NCBI GenBank assembly: GCA_045636065.1
Contig: JAZTWW010000035.1
Location: 1-64,000, forward strand
Source: RGIG5050 sp045636065
GTDB lineage: Bacteria; Verrucomicrobiota; Kiritimatiellia; RFP12; UBA1067
Direction of reading: 5' to 3'
DNA length: 64,000 bases
The position numbers were made by a program, and so were the translations under genes. Each line of letters starts with the position of its first letter. Position 1 is the first letter of the stretch. The notes beneath the pieces were generated by a model, which ran no database searches, had not been told where the DNA came from, and was given only the letters and a program-made list of their open reading frames with translations. Of the stretch, positions 1 to 8,748 are shown piece after piece.

Positions 1-2
1 GC

Positions 3-143
3 GGCAAGCCGATTTTTGGGAAAGGGATATAAGCGATCAAAGGGATACAAGCGATAGATCCGATGAGTGCACTGGGAATAGGCAAAGGGATAAAAGCGAT
101 AGATCCGATGAGTGAACTGGGAATGGGCAAAGGGATAAAAAGG
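3..143 (+). repeat. Intergenic repeat, copy A (two tandem 45 bp units)
   Basis: This stretch begins with GGCAAGCCGATTTTTGGGAA and then holds two tandem units of 45 bp (39-83 and 84-128) plus the start of a third. Each unit starts AAAGGGATA, continues with AAGCGATAGATCCGATGAGTG and ends GGGC. The same unit occurs at 19964-20008 and, diverged, at 54042-54223. It lies downstream of the glycosyltransferase gene, whose stop is at 225. The rest of 144-224 shows no gene and no clear terminator. Confidence 0.8.
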
Positions 144-224
144 AGCCTGGCACCAAATGAGTAGGTAGTGGCATGGGAATCCCTTCTTAAACCGATCCTC
201 TCCAGATTCCAAGCGAAGCTCCAG

Positions 225-1358
225 CTAGTTCTGGCAGGGAAGGGAGCGGTAGAGATCGATCGTGCGAGCGCACATGCGCGCGACGGAGAAATCGCGCTCC
301 ACGGAGGCGCGGGCGGCCGCGGTTATGCGGCCTCGGGCGGCATCGTCCATGTCGAGCATCCTCTTTAGCGCCGCGGCCATCGCCTCCGCATCGCCTGGAG
401 GGACGAGAAAGCCCGCCTCGCCGTCCTTGATCGTTTCACAGGCGCCTCCGTGCGCCGTTCCGAGAACAAGCCGCTCCATCGCCTGCGCCTCGGGTATCAC
501 GCGCCCGAACGCCTCCGGCTGACCCGACGAGGCGCTCACGACAATGTCGCTCATCGCGTACACCACGGGCATCTCATCGCTTCTCGAAAGGAACACCACC
601 TTCATCGCAGCGGGGAGCTTCTCCGCCATCGCCTTGAGCTCCGCCGTATATTCGACTCGCCCCTGGTCCGAGCCGACGAAAAGGCAGCCGATGGCACGAT
701 CGCCAAGCCTCGAAAGCGCATCGAGAAGGACCGTCTGCCCTTTCCACCTCGTAAGCCGCCCGGGAAGCGTGATTATCCTCATCCTCTCCGGGAAGCCGAG
801 CTCGCGCCTCAGCTCCGCCACGCGCCCCTGATCGACCTTCGAGACGGTGAACTTCCCGAGATCCGCGCCGCGCGGAATGAGCACGACATCCTTTTCGTCG
901 AGCCCGTACGTTTCAAGGACATGCCTCCGCACATAGTCCGATACGGCAATCGTCTTAAGGCCCTTCGTCATCACGCGGTTGTACGGGATCTTGAACCACG
1001 CTGGCTTCGTTCCGTAGACGCCGTGGAACGTGGCGATGAAAGGAACCCCCGATTTCGCGGACGCCTTGAGGACCGACCACGCCGGGGCGCGGGACCTCAC
1101 GTGCATAAGGGTGAAGCCGTCCTTGAGGATAGCGCAGAGAGCGCGCACGTTTCCGCGCACCCTGAAGGGATTCTTGCTTCCTATGTGGGGAAGCGTGTAG
1201 TGCTTCACCCCCATCGCATCAAGCTCCCTAACAAGAGGGCCACCCTCCGATGCAACGGCGTTCTCGATCCCTGCCGCCTTCATCGCGGCGGCCATCTCTA
1301 TCGTGCCGCGCTCAACGCCGCCCATCTCCAAGGCAGGCAGCACCTGAAGTATCTTCAT
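225..1358 (-). CDS. Glycosyltransferase family 4 (GT-B fold)
   Basis: This 377-residue protein is a retaining GT4-type glycosyltransferase, expected to move a sugar from a nucleotide donor to a lipid or polysaccharide acceptor at the cytoplasmic face. The N-terminal GGVE motif is near residue 13, the donor-domain start GRLTRWKG near 200-207, and the E-x7-E signature is at Glu282 and Glu290 (PEAFGRVIPE). There is no signal peptide. Its ATG overlaps the stop of the upstream BatD gene by 4 bp (ATGA), so it is probably translationally coupled and is the last gene of the operon starting at 7897. Donor and acceptor cannot be told from sequence. Length is normal for the family. Confidence 0.9.
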   Translation of the reverse strand: MKILQVLPALEMGGVERGTIEMAAAMKAAGIENAVASEGGPLVRELDAMGVKHYTLPHIGSKNPFRVRGNVRALCAILKDGFTLMHVRSRAPAWSVLKASAKSGVPFIATFHGVYGTKPAWFKIPYNRVMTKGLKTIAVSDYVRRHVLETYGLDEKDVVLIPRGADLGKFTVSKVDQGRVAELRRELGFPERMRIITLPGRLTRWKGQTVLLDALSRLGDRAIGCLFVGSDQGRVEYTAELKAMAEKLPAAMKVVFLSRSDEMPVVYAMSDIVVSASSGQPEAFGRVIPEAQAMERLVLGTAHGGACETIKDGEAGFLVPPGDAEAMAAALKRMLDMDDAARGRITAAARASVERDFSVARMCARTIDLYRSLPCQN

Positions 1359-4354
1359 CTTCCGCTCCTTTCCGCACCGGCCGCGCCGTCAAGCTCGGCG
1401 GCCTTCACCCAGCCTGCGCCCTTCGCGCAGTTGATGCGCATCCACTTGCCGCGCTCCTCCACTACGGAGAAAGCCGCGTCCGTCCTAGCCGTAAAAAGAA
1501 TCTTCGCGTTCTCGCCCGGGGCGAACCTGACATTGATATCCCTCGCCGCAGGCTGCGGCTCTCCTCCGGGTGCGCTCTCCGCGCCCTCGCCCGCCACAAC
1601 GACGCTTCCGCTTTCAAGGCTCGCCTCTTCGGCGCTCACGAACGAAAGCGGCTCGGGCTCAGCGACCGCGCGCCGATACTCCTTCAAGCTAGGGTCGTAG
1701 TATGAAATGGATGCCCTTGCAAGAAGCGTGGCGTTCGTCGTCCCAGGCACGGATACCTGCGTCCATACGGCCTTGTGCGGAAGGCGCGACTCCTCCTTGG
1801 GCGGATACTCCTTCATGTCCGCCGAGCGGCTTTCGAGCTTAATGGAGGCATCCTCGGGCATCCAACCTTCCCATTCGAGCGTATACGTGGCGGTAACGAG
1901 ATCGCCAGGATGGACGCCCTTCGCGGAAAGCTCCGCCTTGAGCTTCACGTTGCGCGCGACGGCCCCTGAGAAATCGGCGGTCTTCCCCTCTTCTGGAAGC
2001 GGAGCTACGGTAACTTTCATCCTCCCGAGCGGCCCGCCGAACATGCTGGAAGACGAACTTCTCGAATAGGAATTACCGGATCTGAACTCGACAGTCTCCG
2101 TCGCCATACCGGAGATCGAGGCGGAGAACTCGTGCTCGCCCGGCTTAACGAACATGATCGGGACGGCAAGCCTCTTTATGGTGTTGCTAGGATTCACCGA
2201 TGGAAGATCGGCAAGAACCTCCACCTTGCCGGGGACGGCGCCATCGTTCTCGTCAGGAATTCCGGAAATCGATATGTTCTCGAGCGTGCAGCCCTTTGAG
2301 GCATCTATCGAAACTATGAGCGAGGCATCCTCCATCACCGAGACATCCGTACGCTCAAGAGCGCCAGACACCTTTACGGGCCCCGAAGATGAATGCATCT
2401 GAAGCCCGCCCAGGTCCATCCTGAAAAAAGCCGAGGACGGTTGCGGCAGAATCGCCGCCACGGCCGCAAGCGCCGCAACGGCGGCACCCTTCCTGATGCC
2501 TTTAAAAAGGCTCCTCACTGCAAGCACCGCCCAGAAGATCCACCATAGCCCCGCAAACGCCCAGAGCCTCCCCTCCACGCTCATGGCGTACCACGGCGCG
2601 AGGATCGAGCGCTGAAGCCCGAGCCCCGCGCGCGGATTGTTCCTGAGCCTCGCCTCGGCGGCGAGAAGCCCGCGCTTTGTAGCCTCTGTTTCGCCAGTCC
2701 ACCTCTCCGCCTTTCTGTAGGCCTCTCGCGAAAGGACGAAATCACCCGCAAAATACCTGCAAGCGCCTATATTCATGTAGAGGCTCTGCGAAGCCCCCTG
2801 CGAATCAAGGCAATCCTCGAACGCCTCGGCCGCCTTCCTGAAACTCTCCTCGGAATCGGCCCGCCCCGCGAGCGAGAGCGCCCTCTGCCATGTAAAGTCC
2901 GCAGATCCTGCACCCTTGGTGGCGATTGGGACTAGAAGCGCCATGAGGAGGATCCCCGCGCCCTTCGCAAAGCCGCTTTCCATCCGCCTCAAGGCGGAGA
3001 CGACGGCATTTCTCGCCTCTTCGCTCTCGTCTTTCATCAGCCTTTCGGCCTCGTCGCCTGTGACGCTCGCCCCGTTGACGGAATGGACGATACTGAAGTA
3101 GCGGTCTATCCCATCGCGCCTCATCCTCTTCGCGGAGGCGACGGCGCGCGGAAGAGCGCGTTTAAGGGCGAGAGCGCGCCTCATGCGTGAAATCCGCCTG
3201 AACGCCGGCGGCGCTATCCACGCGAGAAGCCAAACGAGCGGTGCAACGGCAAACGCGGCAACAAGCGCGCCCTTGCGCTTCACCACGTCCTCCGCTTCCG
3301 GCACCTCCGATGAAGCGTGGACGAGCCCCTCTGGAAGCGGCCACTCTTCGCTGTCGTCGATTTCGCCCAAAGCCGCCTGCGCGCCCGCCTTCACCTGGAT
3401 CGGCATGGGCGGAGTCGTGAATGTGCCGTACCTGCCGCTTGAAACGTCAAAGTACGAGAGCGCCACCTGCGGGAATTCCACCGTGCCGGCCTTTACGGGC
3501 CTTGCGCGCCAGGAGAAGATGCGCGACGACTGGCGCTTCTCGGTCTTGAGGCTCGCGGTGTCGATCTTGAAGACGTCTCCGCCGTCCACGGCCGGAGGCG
3601 TCATCCTGTCGAGCCCCGCATCTGCCTGGACCTCGATCGAAACCGTGATCGGATCTCCAAGCGTGCAGACGCTCGGATCGAGCGTGGCCTCGGCGGAGAA
3701 CTCGCGGCAGAATGCGTTCATCCATCCTGCGGGCCGGTCTTCAAGGGGCGCATCCTTTACCGTCAGCCGCTCGCCCTTGACCGTAACCTTCCTTTCATCG
3801 ATCCTCACCTGCCCAAACCTGTCGATCGAGGCGATGACAGGTATCGTCACAACGGTGTCGGAGAATATGGCCTCGCCGGGCCTGTCGCACTCGAAGACGG
3901 GGAAACGGATCTCAAGGGTCCAGCCGTCCTTGCCATCGACCTTCTCCCTTCTCGCCTCAAGCGGAAACGTCGCGGGGATGGCCCTTCCAAAGAAGTCCTG
4001 CCCTGCGATATATCCGTTGAGCGACCATATGTATGGCGAATTCGACGGCCCTATCTTATCGAAGCCTTCCATCTTGAGCCTCGCAGTGCGGCCTTCGGCC
4101 TCGGGGAGCTTAAGGATGGGCGTTTCATGGTCGAGCCACGGCGCTTCGACATGCACGGGCAGGCGGTTGGGGAGGATGCTTGGGCGGTTCGAGTAAGGCT
4201 CGGGCAGAAGCGGCGCGCGCACCTTGATCTTCATCGTGAAGGTCTCGGAGACGTAGAGCTCCTTTGCGGAAAGCACCATCTCGGCATGGGACGGTCCTAG
4301 CGCCGCAAGCGCCGCAAAGGCGCAGACGAAAAGGCTCTGCTTCGCCCGGAACAT
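1355..4354 (-). CDS. BatD-like oxygen-tolerance protein, double BatD with TPR and SH3
   Basis: The protein has 999 residues from the ATG at 4354, which gives a good signal peptide (MFRAKQSLFVCAFAALAALG); an upstream in-frame ATG would only add an arginine-rich tail read from the previous gene. The first BatD-like periplasmic half covers about residues 22-360, followed by a membrane segment. A TPR-like part (about 530-610) comes next, then two further hydrophobic segments near 635 and 660. A second BatD-like half follows (about 670-920), and a bacterial SH3-like segment sits at the end (about 930-990). BatD proteins belong to the Bat aerotolerance group with VWA (BatA/B) and TPR (BatC/E) partners. 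Here BatD- and BatE-like parts are joined in one chain. The start lies 1 bp after the stop of the MBL gene, so the two are coupled. Confidence 0.75.
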   Translation of the reverse strand: MFRAKQSLFVCAFAALAALGPSHAEMVLSAKELYVSETFTMKIKVRAPLLPEPYSNRPSILPNRLPVHVEAPWLDHETPILKLPEAEGRTARLKMEGFDKIGPSNSPYIWSLNGYIAGQDFFGRAIPATFPLEARREKVDGKDGWTLEIRFPVFECDRPGEAIFSDTVVTIPVIASIDRFGQVRIDERKVTVKGERLTVKDAPLEDRPAGWMNAFCREFSAEATLDPSVCTLGDPITVSIEVQADAGLDRMTPPAVDGGDVFKIDTASLKTEKRQSSRIFSWRARPVKAGTVEFPQVALSYFDVSSGRYGTFTTPPMPIQVKAGAQAALGEIDDSEEWPLPEGLVHASSEVPEAEDVVKRKGALVAAFAVAPLVWLLAWIAPPAFRRISRMRRALALKRALPRAVASAKRMRRDGIDRYFSIVHSVNGASVTGDEAERLMKDESEEARNAVVSALRRMESGFAKGAGILLMALLVPIATKGAGSADFTWQRALSLAGRADSEESFRKAAEAFEDCLDSQGASQSLYMNIGACRYFAGDFVLSREAYRKAERWTGETEATKRGLLAAEARLRNNPRAGLGLQRSILAPWYAMSVEGRLWAFAGLWWIFWAVLAVRSLFKGIRKGAAVAALAAVAAILPQPSSAFFRMDLGGLQMHSSSGPVKVSGALERTDVSVMEDASLIVSIDASKGCTLENISISGIPDENDGAVPGKVEVLADLPSVNPSNTIKRLAVPIMFVKPGEHEFSASISGMATETVEFRSGNSYSRSSSSSMFGGPLGRMKVTVAPLPEEGKTADFSGAVARNVKLKAELSAKGVHPGDLVTATYTLEWEGWMPEDASIKLESRSADMKEYPPKEESRLPHKAVWTQVSVPGTTNATLLARASISYYDPSLKEYRRAVAEPEPLSFVSAEEASLESGSVVVAGEGAESAPGGEPQPAARDINVRFAPGENAKILFTARTDAAFSVVEERGKWMRINCAKGAGWVKAAELDGAAGAERSGR

Positions 4355-4355
4355 C

Positions 4356-5138
4356 CTAGAACTCCTTTGCGAGAATGCCGTCCTGCTCAAGAAGTGCAAG
4401 TTCGACATCGCTGCGGCCGGCCTGGGCAAGCGCCGCCGCCATGGCAGCCTTGACGAGCGAAGGCTCGTTGCACTCCTGCGAGCGGTGGGCGGCAAGAAGA
4501 ACTTTCATGCCGCGCCCCGTGCGCGTGGCGACAAGCTCAGCGCTCGCTTCGTTGGAGAGATGGCCGTTGGGGCCGTCTATGCGGACTTTAAGGCTTCTCT
4601 CCCTTGAGCTGCCCCAAAGGAGGGTAGGGTCGTAATTCGCTTCGAGGACGGCGCACGTGGCCTTGGAATACCACTTCGCCATTCCCGCCGTCACGACGCC
4701 CGTATCTGTTCCGATGAAAAGTTTCGTGCCGTTGACATCCTCGATAAAGTACCCGACGGGATCCACGACATCGTGGCTCGTCGCGAACGTCTGGATGTTG
4801 AACTCGCCTATTCCAAAGGTCTCCCCGGTTGAGAACTCGTAGAACGCATCCATAGGCGCGCCGAACTGGGCCGATATCGACTCGGCTGTGAGGGAGTTGG
4901 CGTAGAAAGGCACATGGGCATGCTTCTTGTGGAATACGCCAGAGCCTTTGGCATGGTCGCCGTGTTCATGCGTAAAAAGGACGCCATAGATCGATGAGGG
5001 CTTGATCCCCGCGGCCGAAAGCCTTCTTGAGAGATTCGCGTACGAGAAACCCGCATCGACCATTATGCGCGTTCCGTTCACCCCTTCGACGACGATGGAG
5101 TTCCCCCCACTGCCGCTGCCTAGCACGGCAATACGCAT
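4356..5138 (-). CDS. YycJ/WalJ-type metallo-beta-lactamase-fold hydrolase
   Basis: This 260-residue cytoplasmic protein starts at the ATG at 5138, where the typical first strand MRIAVLGSGSGGNS begins. The metal-binding motif THEHGDH is near residue 57 and further ligands include the Asp of GTDTG and a late His (HRSQECNEP). This arrangement is that of the YycJ/WalJ family, some members of which are 5' exonucleases in DNA repair. The substrate here is not known. It sits 7 bp after purE and 1 bp before batD in a tight operon. A longer reading frame extends upstream to 5369, but it runs through purE in another frame and is not believed. Confidence 0.85.
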   Translation of the reverse strand: MRIAVLGSGSGGNSIVVEGVNGTRIMVDAGFSYANLSRRLSAAGIKPSSIYGVLFTHEHGDHAKGSGVFHKKHAHVPFYANSLTAESISAQFGAPMDAFYEFSTGETFGIGEFNIQTFATSHDVVDPVGYFIEDVNGTKLFIGTDTGVVTAGMAKWYSKATCAVLEANYDPTLLWGSSRERSLKVRIDGPNGHLSNEASAELVATRTGRGMKVLLAAHRSQECNEPSLVKAAMAAALAQAGRSDVELALLEQDGILAKEF

Positions 5139-5145
5139 CTTGGCC

Positions 5146-5649
5146 CTACTCTCCCGGCTCGCTGTGGATGCGCCCGTTCGCGGCCTCGACCTTTGCAGCG
5201 AGATTCGCCTTGTGGCGCCTGAAAGCTTCCCTGAGCCCGGGATCGGCCGTGCCGAGGATCTGCACTGCAAGAAGAGCCGCATTGACAGGCCCCGCGGAGC
5301 CGACGGCCACCGTCGCCACGGGAACTCCGCCCGGCATCTGCACCGTCGCATAAAGGGCGTCGAGCCCATTCAGGGCGCCGCCTGCGACCGGTATGCCGAT
5401 CACGGGAAGGACCGTGCCCGCCGCGAGAACGCCCGCCAGGTGCGCCGCCCCTCCGGCGGCCGCGATAATGACCTTGAGCCCGCGAGCTTCGGCGCTCTTC
5501 GAATAGTCTATCGCAACCTCTGGCGTCCTGTGCGCGCTTATGACGCGCGTCTCGTACTTGACTCCGAAACCGTCCAGCGTTTCGCAGGCCTTCTTCACAA
5601 GAGGCCAGTCGCTGTCGGAACCCATAACTATGCCGACTTTTTCGTCCAT
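5146..5649 (-). CDS. purE: N5-carboxyaminoimidazole ribonucleotide mutase PurE
   Basis: PurE class I moves the carboxyl group of N5-CAIR to C4 to give CAIR in de novo purine synthesis. The 167-residue protein has the family hallmarks: GSDSDWP at residues 10-16, SAHRTPE near 39-45, and the Gly/Ala-rich AGGAAHLAG loop near 68-76. Length matches the octameric bacterial enzyme. No purK is present in the window. The gene abuts purD directly (purD stop at 5650), consistent with one mRNA from the promoter at 7930. Confidence 0.97.
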   Translation of the reverse strand: MDEKVGIVMGSDSDWPLVKKACETLDGFGVKYETRVISAHRTPEVAIDYSKSAEARGLKVIIAAAGGAAHLAGVLAAGTVLPVIGIPVAGGALNGLDALYATVQMPGGVPVATVAVGSAGPVNAALLAVQILGTADPGLREAFRRHKANLAAKVEAANGRIHSEPGE

Positions 5650-6957
5650 TTAAGCTTCCTGCCTTTCAAATGCCCTGTGGGCTATGTCGCTGCGGTGGAA
5701 GGCCCCGTCGAAGGAGATCTTCCCGAGAGCCGCGTAAGCCGTATCGACGGCATCCTTAAGCGTTGCGCCGACGCCAGTCACGGAAAGGACGCGCCCCCCA
5801 GATGTGACGATGGCGCCGTCAAGCTCCTTCGTTCCGCAGTGGAAGACGACGGCACCCTCCGTCGAGGCGGCATCGTCAAGCCCGGAGATGACCTTTCCCT
5901 TCGCGTAGCTTCCGGGATAGCCATTGGATGCTACGATCACCGTCGCAGCCGCCTCATCCTTGACGACGACATCGGAATCCTTGAGTGTGCCGCTTGCAGC
6001 CGCCATAAGGAGCTTGGCGAAGCTGCCCCCGAGCCTCGGAAGGACTGCTTCCGTCTCCGGATCGCCGAAGCGCGCGTTGAATTCGAGGACGTTTATGTCG
6101 CTTCCGCTCGCGGCCTTCCTGCCGCCTGCGTTGTTGACCATAAGCCCCGCGTAGAGGATGCCCCTGTAGACGATCCCCCTTTTCGCGAGTTCCCTCACGA
6201 CGGGAAGGATTATCCTGTCGCGTATGACGGGAAGATAGTCGGATGTTATAACGGGCGCTGGCGAATACGCCCCCATCCCGCCGGTATTCGGGCCTTTGTC
6301 GCCGTCGAAGGCGCGCTTGTGGTCCTGCGAGCTAGGAAGGAGGACAGCCCTTTCGCCGTCCACGACGGCTAGGATCGAGCACTCCTCGCCTTCAAGGAAC
6401 TCCTCTATGAGAACCTCAGCTCCCGCCGAGCCGAACCTGTTCGAGACGAGCATCGCGTCTATGGCGTCCTCGGCCTCGGCCTTCGTCTCGGCGATTATGA
6501 CGCCCTTTCCGGCAGCGAGCCCGTCCGCCTTGATGACCACGGGAAGCCCAAATGAATCGAGGGCCGCCTTTGCCTTCGCCGCATCGGTGAAGGTCTCGGC
6601 CTTCCCGGTGGGGACGCCGGCTTTCGTCATCACATCCTTCGCAAACGACTTGGACCCCTCCATCCTCGCGGCGGCCGCCACCGGGCCGAACGCCTTGACG
6701 CCGATCGCATCGAGCCTGTCGACGAGACCTTTGACGAGCGGAGCCTCGGGGCCGACGACGACGAGATCGGGCCTGTTCGCCTCGGCCCAGGCAGCTATGC
6801 CCTCCACATCCTCCGCAGAGGCGGGGACGTTCTTCGCGATAGCCAGGGTCCCCGCATTGCCGGGTGCGCAGTAGAGCTCATGCCCCTCGGGGTCGCGCGA
6901 GAGCCTCCATGCAAGCGCATGCTCGCGGCCACCGCCTCCAACGACTAGAATCTTCAT
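5650..6957 (-). CDS. purD: Phosphoribosylamine-glycine ligase PurD
   Basis: PurD joins glycine to phosphoribosylamine with ATP, the second step of purine synthesis. The 435-residue protein starts at the ATG at 6957, giving the canonical N-terminal VVGGGGREHALAWRL; the upstream in-frame extension is out of family. An ATP-grasp domain occupies about residues 100-310, with KADGLAAGKGV near 140-150 and NARFGDPETE near 285-295. The C-terminal domain is complete. It lies 16 bp after the ThiM-like gene and abuts purE. Confidence 0.97.
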   Translation of the reverse strand: MKILVVGGGGREHALAWRLSRDPEGHELYCAPGNAGTLAIAKNVPASAEDVEGIAAWAEANRPDLVVVGPEAPLVKGLVDRLDAIGVKAFGPVAAAARMEGSKSFAKDVMTKAGVPTGKAETFTDAAKAKAALDSFGLPVVIKADGLAAGKGVIIAETKAEAEDAIDAMLVSNRFGSAGAEVLIEEFLEGEECSILAVVDGERAVLLPSSQDHKRAFDGDKGPNTGGMGAYSPAPVITSDYLPVIRDRIILPVVRELAKRGIVYRGILYAGLMVNNAGGRKAASGSDINVLEFNARFGDPETEAVLPRLGGSFAKLLMAAASGTLKDSDVVVKDEAAATVIVASNGYPGSYAKGKVISGLDDAASTEGAVVFHCGTKELDGAIVTSGGRVLSVTGVGATLKDAVDTAYAALGKISFDGAFHRSDIAHRAFERQEA

Positions 6958-6973
6958 GCCTTTGATCCTATCC

Positions 6974-7897
6974 TTAACATCCAAGAACTTCGAACTGGGC
7001 AAGGCGGGAGAGGTCCTCCGGCGTGATGGCCGAAAGTGCATCCACATATGCCTTGGCGAAGGAGCCGGGCTGCGATGCCGGAGCCGTGAACGCCATGTCC
7101 GCCGCAACGGCGCCGACAAGTGACGCCGAAGCCGCAGCCGCGTACTTGTGGTTCCTCAAAAGCGCAAGGTACGATGCGGCGAGAGCAGCCTTGGCGGCCA
7201 TCCATCCAGGCACCCTGTCAACCGGAACGCCTGCCGACTTCATGCCAATTTCGAGAGTGGGCCTGTCTTCGCAGACGACGGTATCTTTGAAAGGTGTCGA
7301 GACGACGACGGTCGAGTGGGACTCTGCGGCGATGCGAGCTGCGGCGGCTACAGCCTCCTTCTCCACATCGGCGCCGGCACTCTCGCCCGTTCCTTCAAGC
7401 GCGACGATCTCGGCCGGCGTTCCAATGATTATCCCCGGAAGCCGCCTTGCAATCTCCTTTGCGAAGAAGCGCCTTGAAGAGAGCATGTCGACGCCCTCCG
7501 CGCAAAGAACCCACGGACGCGCCCCCGCGACGGCCTGCCCGACCGCGGCGCGGACGGCCTCCTGCCTGGGCTTCGAGAGGCCGCCGAGTGAAGCTGAAAG
7601 CCCTGTTGCAAAAGCCGATATCTGCGATGCGTCGCCCGTATCCTCGATGATAAGGGGGCGTGCGCCCGCCGCGAACGTACACGCGGCGACGAAAGGAGCC
7701 GATGCGGCGTCCGAATACGTCTGCACGGCGGGATGCTGCTTGTCGTGCATGACGGTGATCATCGTCGAGACTGCCTTGATCACATCCTCACGCGTCACGT
7801 TCTTGCGCACAACCTGCTGGCGTTTCCTTATGACGAGCTCGCCATCCTCCATCTCGTCAAGTTCCTCGGCCTTGCTGTCCCTTCTGTCTCTAGCCAT
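6974..7897 (-). CDS. Hydroxyethylthiazole kinase (ThiM)-like protein lacking the catalytic Cys
   Basis: The 307-residue protein resembles ThiM across its length (ribokinase-like fold): an AVQT...SDAASAPFVAACTFAAGARP stretch corresponds to the thiazole-binding region, GTPAEIVALEG to the conserved GNxSEIxxLxG, and the C-terminal PGSFAKAYVDAL to the pGsFxxxxlDaL ending. The family's glycine-rich GxGC catalytic turn is replaced by a V-P-G-W sequence near residue 217, so kinase activity is doubtful. A charged 40-residue N-terminal extension (MARDRRDSKAEELDE...) is extra. The start at 7897 is backed by an AAGGGGG Shine-Dalgarno 8-10 nt upstream. It is the first gene of the purD-purE-batD operon; no other thiamin gene is seen. 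Confidence 0.65.
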   Translation of the reverse strand: MARDRRDSKAEELDEMEDGELVIRKRQQVVRKNVTREDVIKAVSTMITVMHDKQHPAVQTYSDAASAPFVAACTFAAGARPLIIEDTGDASQISAFATGLSASLGGLSKPRQEAVRAAVGQAVAGARPWVLCAEGVDMLSSRRFFAKEIARRLPGIIIGTPAEIVALEGTGESAGADVEKEAVAAAARIAAESHSTVVVSTPFKDTVVCEDRPTLEIGMKSAGVPVDRVPGWMAAKAALAASYLALLRNHKYAAAASASLVGAVAADMAFTAPASQPGSFAKAYVDALSAITPEDLSRLAQFEVLGC

Positions 7898-7929
7898 TAC
7901 AAGCCCCCTTTCAAATTCCCGATGCGACA

Positions 7930-7958
7930 ATTATACAATGTTATCGCCTGCAAGTCAA
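7930..7958 (-). promoter_or_regulatory. Sigma-70-type promoter for the ThiM-like/purD/purE/batD operon
   Basis: On the minus strand TTGACT (7953-7958) is separated by 17 bp from TATAAT (7930-7935). Transcription would start about 25 nt before the ATG at 7897, leaving room for the AAGGGGG ribosome-binding site. It lies in the 74 bp gap after hisF. Confidence 0.85.
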
Positions 7959-7971
7959 CACCGCCCGACGG

Positions 7972-8748
7972 CTACCACACCATCCTGACGGGGATCCCCT
8001 CGCGGCGCATCTCCTCTTTGATCTCGGCGATCGTGAACTCGCCCGTGTGGATCATGCCCGCGACGATCGCGGCGTCGGCGCCGGCCTCGCGGAAGACGGT
8101 GACGAGATGCTCCGGCCGCCCGGCCCCGCCCGAGGCCACGACGGGAACGCCGACAGCCTCCGCTATAAGGCGCGTTACCGTAAGCTCGAATCCGGCGCGC
8201 GTACCGTCGGCGTCGACGCTGTTGACGACTATCTCGCCGACGCCGAGATCTGCCGCACGCTTCGCCCATTCGACGGCGTCCATGCCGGTAAACTCCCTGA
8301 AGCCGCGTGTCGTTATTTCGTAGCCGCTAGGGCATGACGGTTTACCGCTTCTTACGGGATCCATCCCGAGGACTATGCACTGCGAGCCGAACGCCTTGGC
8401 GCCCTCGGCGATTATCGCGGGGTTTCTGACGGCGAGAGAGTTGACGCTCACCTTTTCGGCTCCCGCAAGGATCACGCGCTCCATGTCGGCAAGCGTCGAT
8501 ATGCCGCCGCCGACGGCGAACGGGATCCTTATCGCGCGCGCGACGGCCTCGACCATCCCGATGTCTATCGGACGGCGCTCGGCGGAGGCGGTGATGTCGT
8601 AGAAGACGAGCTCGTCCGCGCCGCCGCGCGAATAGCCGACGGCCATCTCGACCGGATCGCCGAGGTCGATGTTGTTCTTGAACTTGACGCCCTTGGTGAC
8701 GCGCCCGCCGCGTACGTCGAGGCACGGTATGACTCTCTTAGCAAGCAT
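7972..8748 (-). CDS. hisF: Imidazole glycerol phosphate synthase cyclase subunit HisF
   Basis: HisF is the cyclase half of IGP synthase: it turns PRFAR and ammonia from HisH into imidazole glycerol phosphate and AICAR. The 258-residue TIM barrel shows CLDVRGGRVTKGVKF at residues 9-23 with the catalytic Asp11, the second Asp in MDPV near 130, and both phosphate loops (AVGGGI near 78-83, VVASGGAG near 200-207). It overlaps hisH by 11 bp. No other his gene lies in the window. It is the last gene of the operon from 15764. Confidence 0.97.
   Translation of the reverse strand: MLAKRVIPCLDVRGGRVTKGVKFKNNIDLGDPVEMAVGYSRGGADELVFYDITASAERRPIDIGMVEAVARAIRIPFAVGGGISTLADMERVILAGAEKVSVNSLAVRNPAIIAEGAKAFGSQCIVLGMDPVRSGKPSCPSGYEITTRGFREFTGMDAVEWAKRAADLGVGEIVVNSVDADGTRAGFELTVTRLIAEAVGVPVVASGGAGRPEHLVTVFREAGADAAIVAGMIHTGEFTIAEIKEEMRREGIPVRMVW

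Noticed and set aside
3..143. Intergenic repeat copy A as a CRISPR or tRNA-like element
   Set aside because: There are no unique spacers and no cloverleaf; the same unit recurs at distant sites, which fits a dispersed repeat.
450..1700. Long plus-strand frame (416 codons) opposite the glycosyltransferase and BatD genes
   Set aside because: It is an antisense shadow of high-GC coding DNA: Arg/His/Pro/Leu-rich, no family features, and it spans the junction of two well supported genes.
5002..6372. Plus-strand frame of 456 codons opposite purE/purD
   Set aside because: purE and purD on the minus strand have all family motifs; the opposite frame has only shadow composition.
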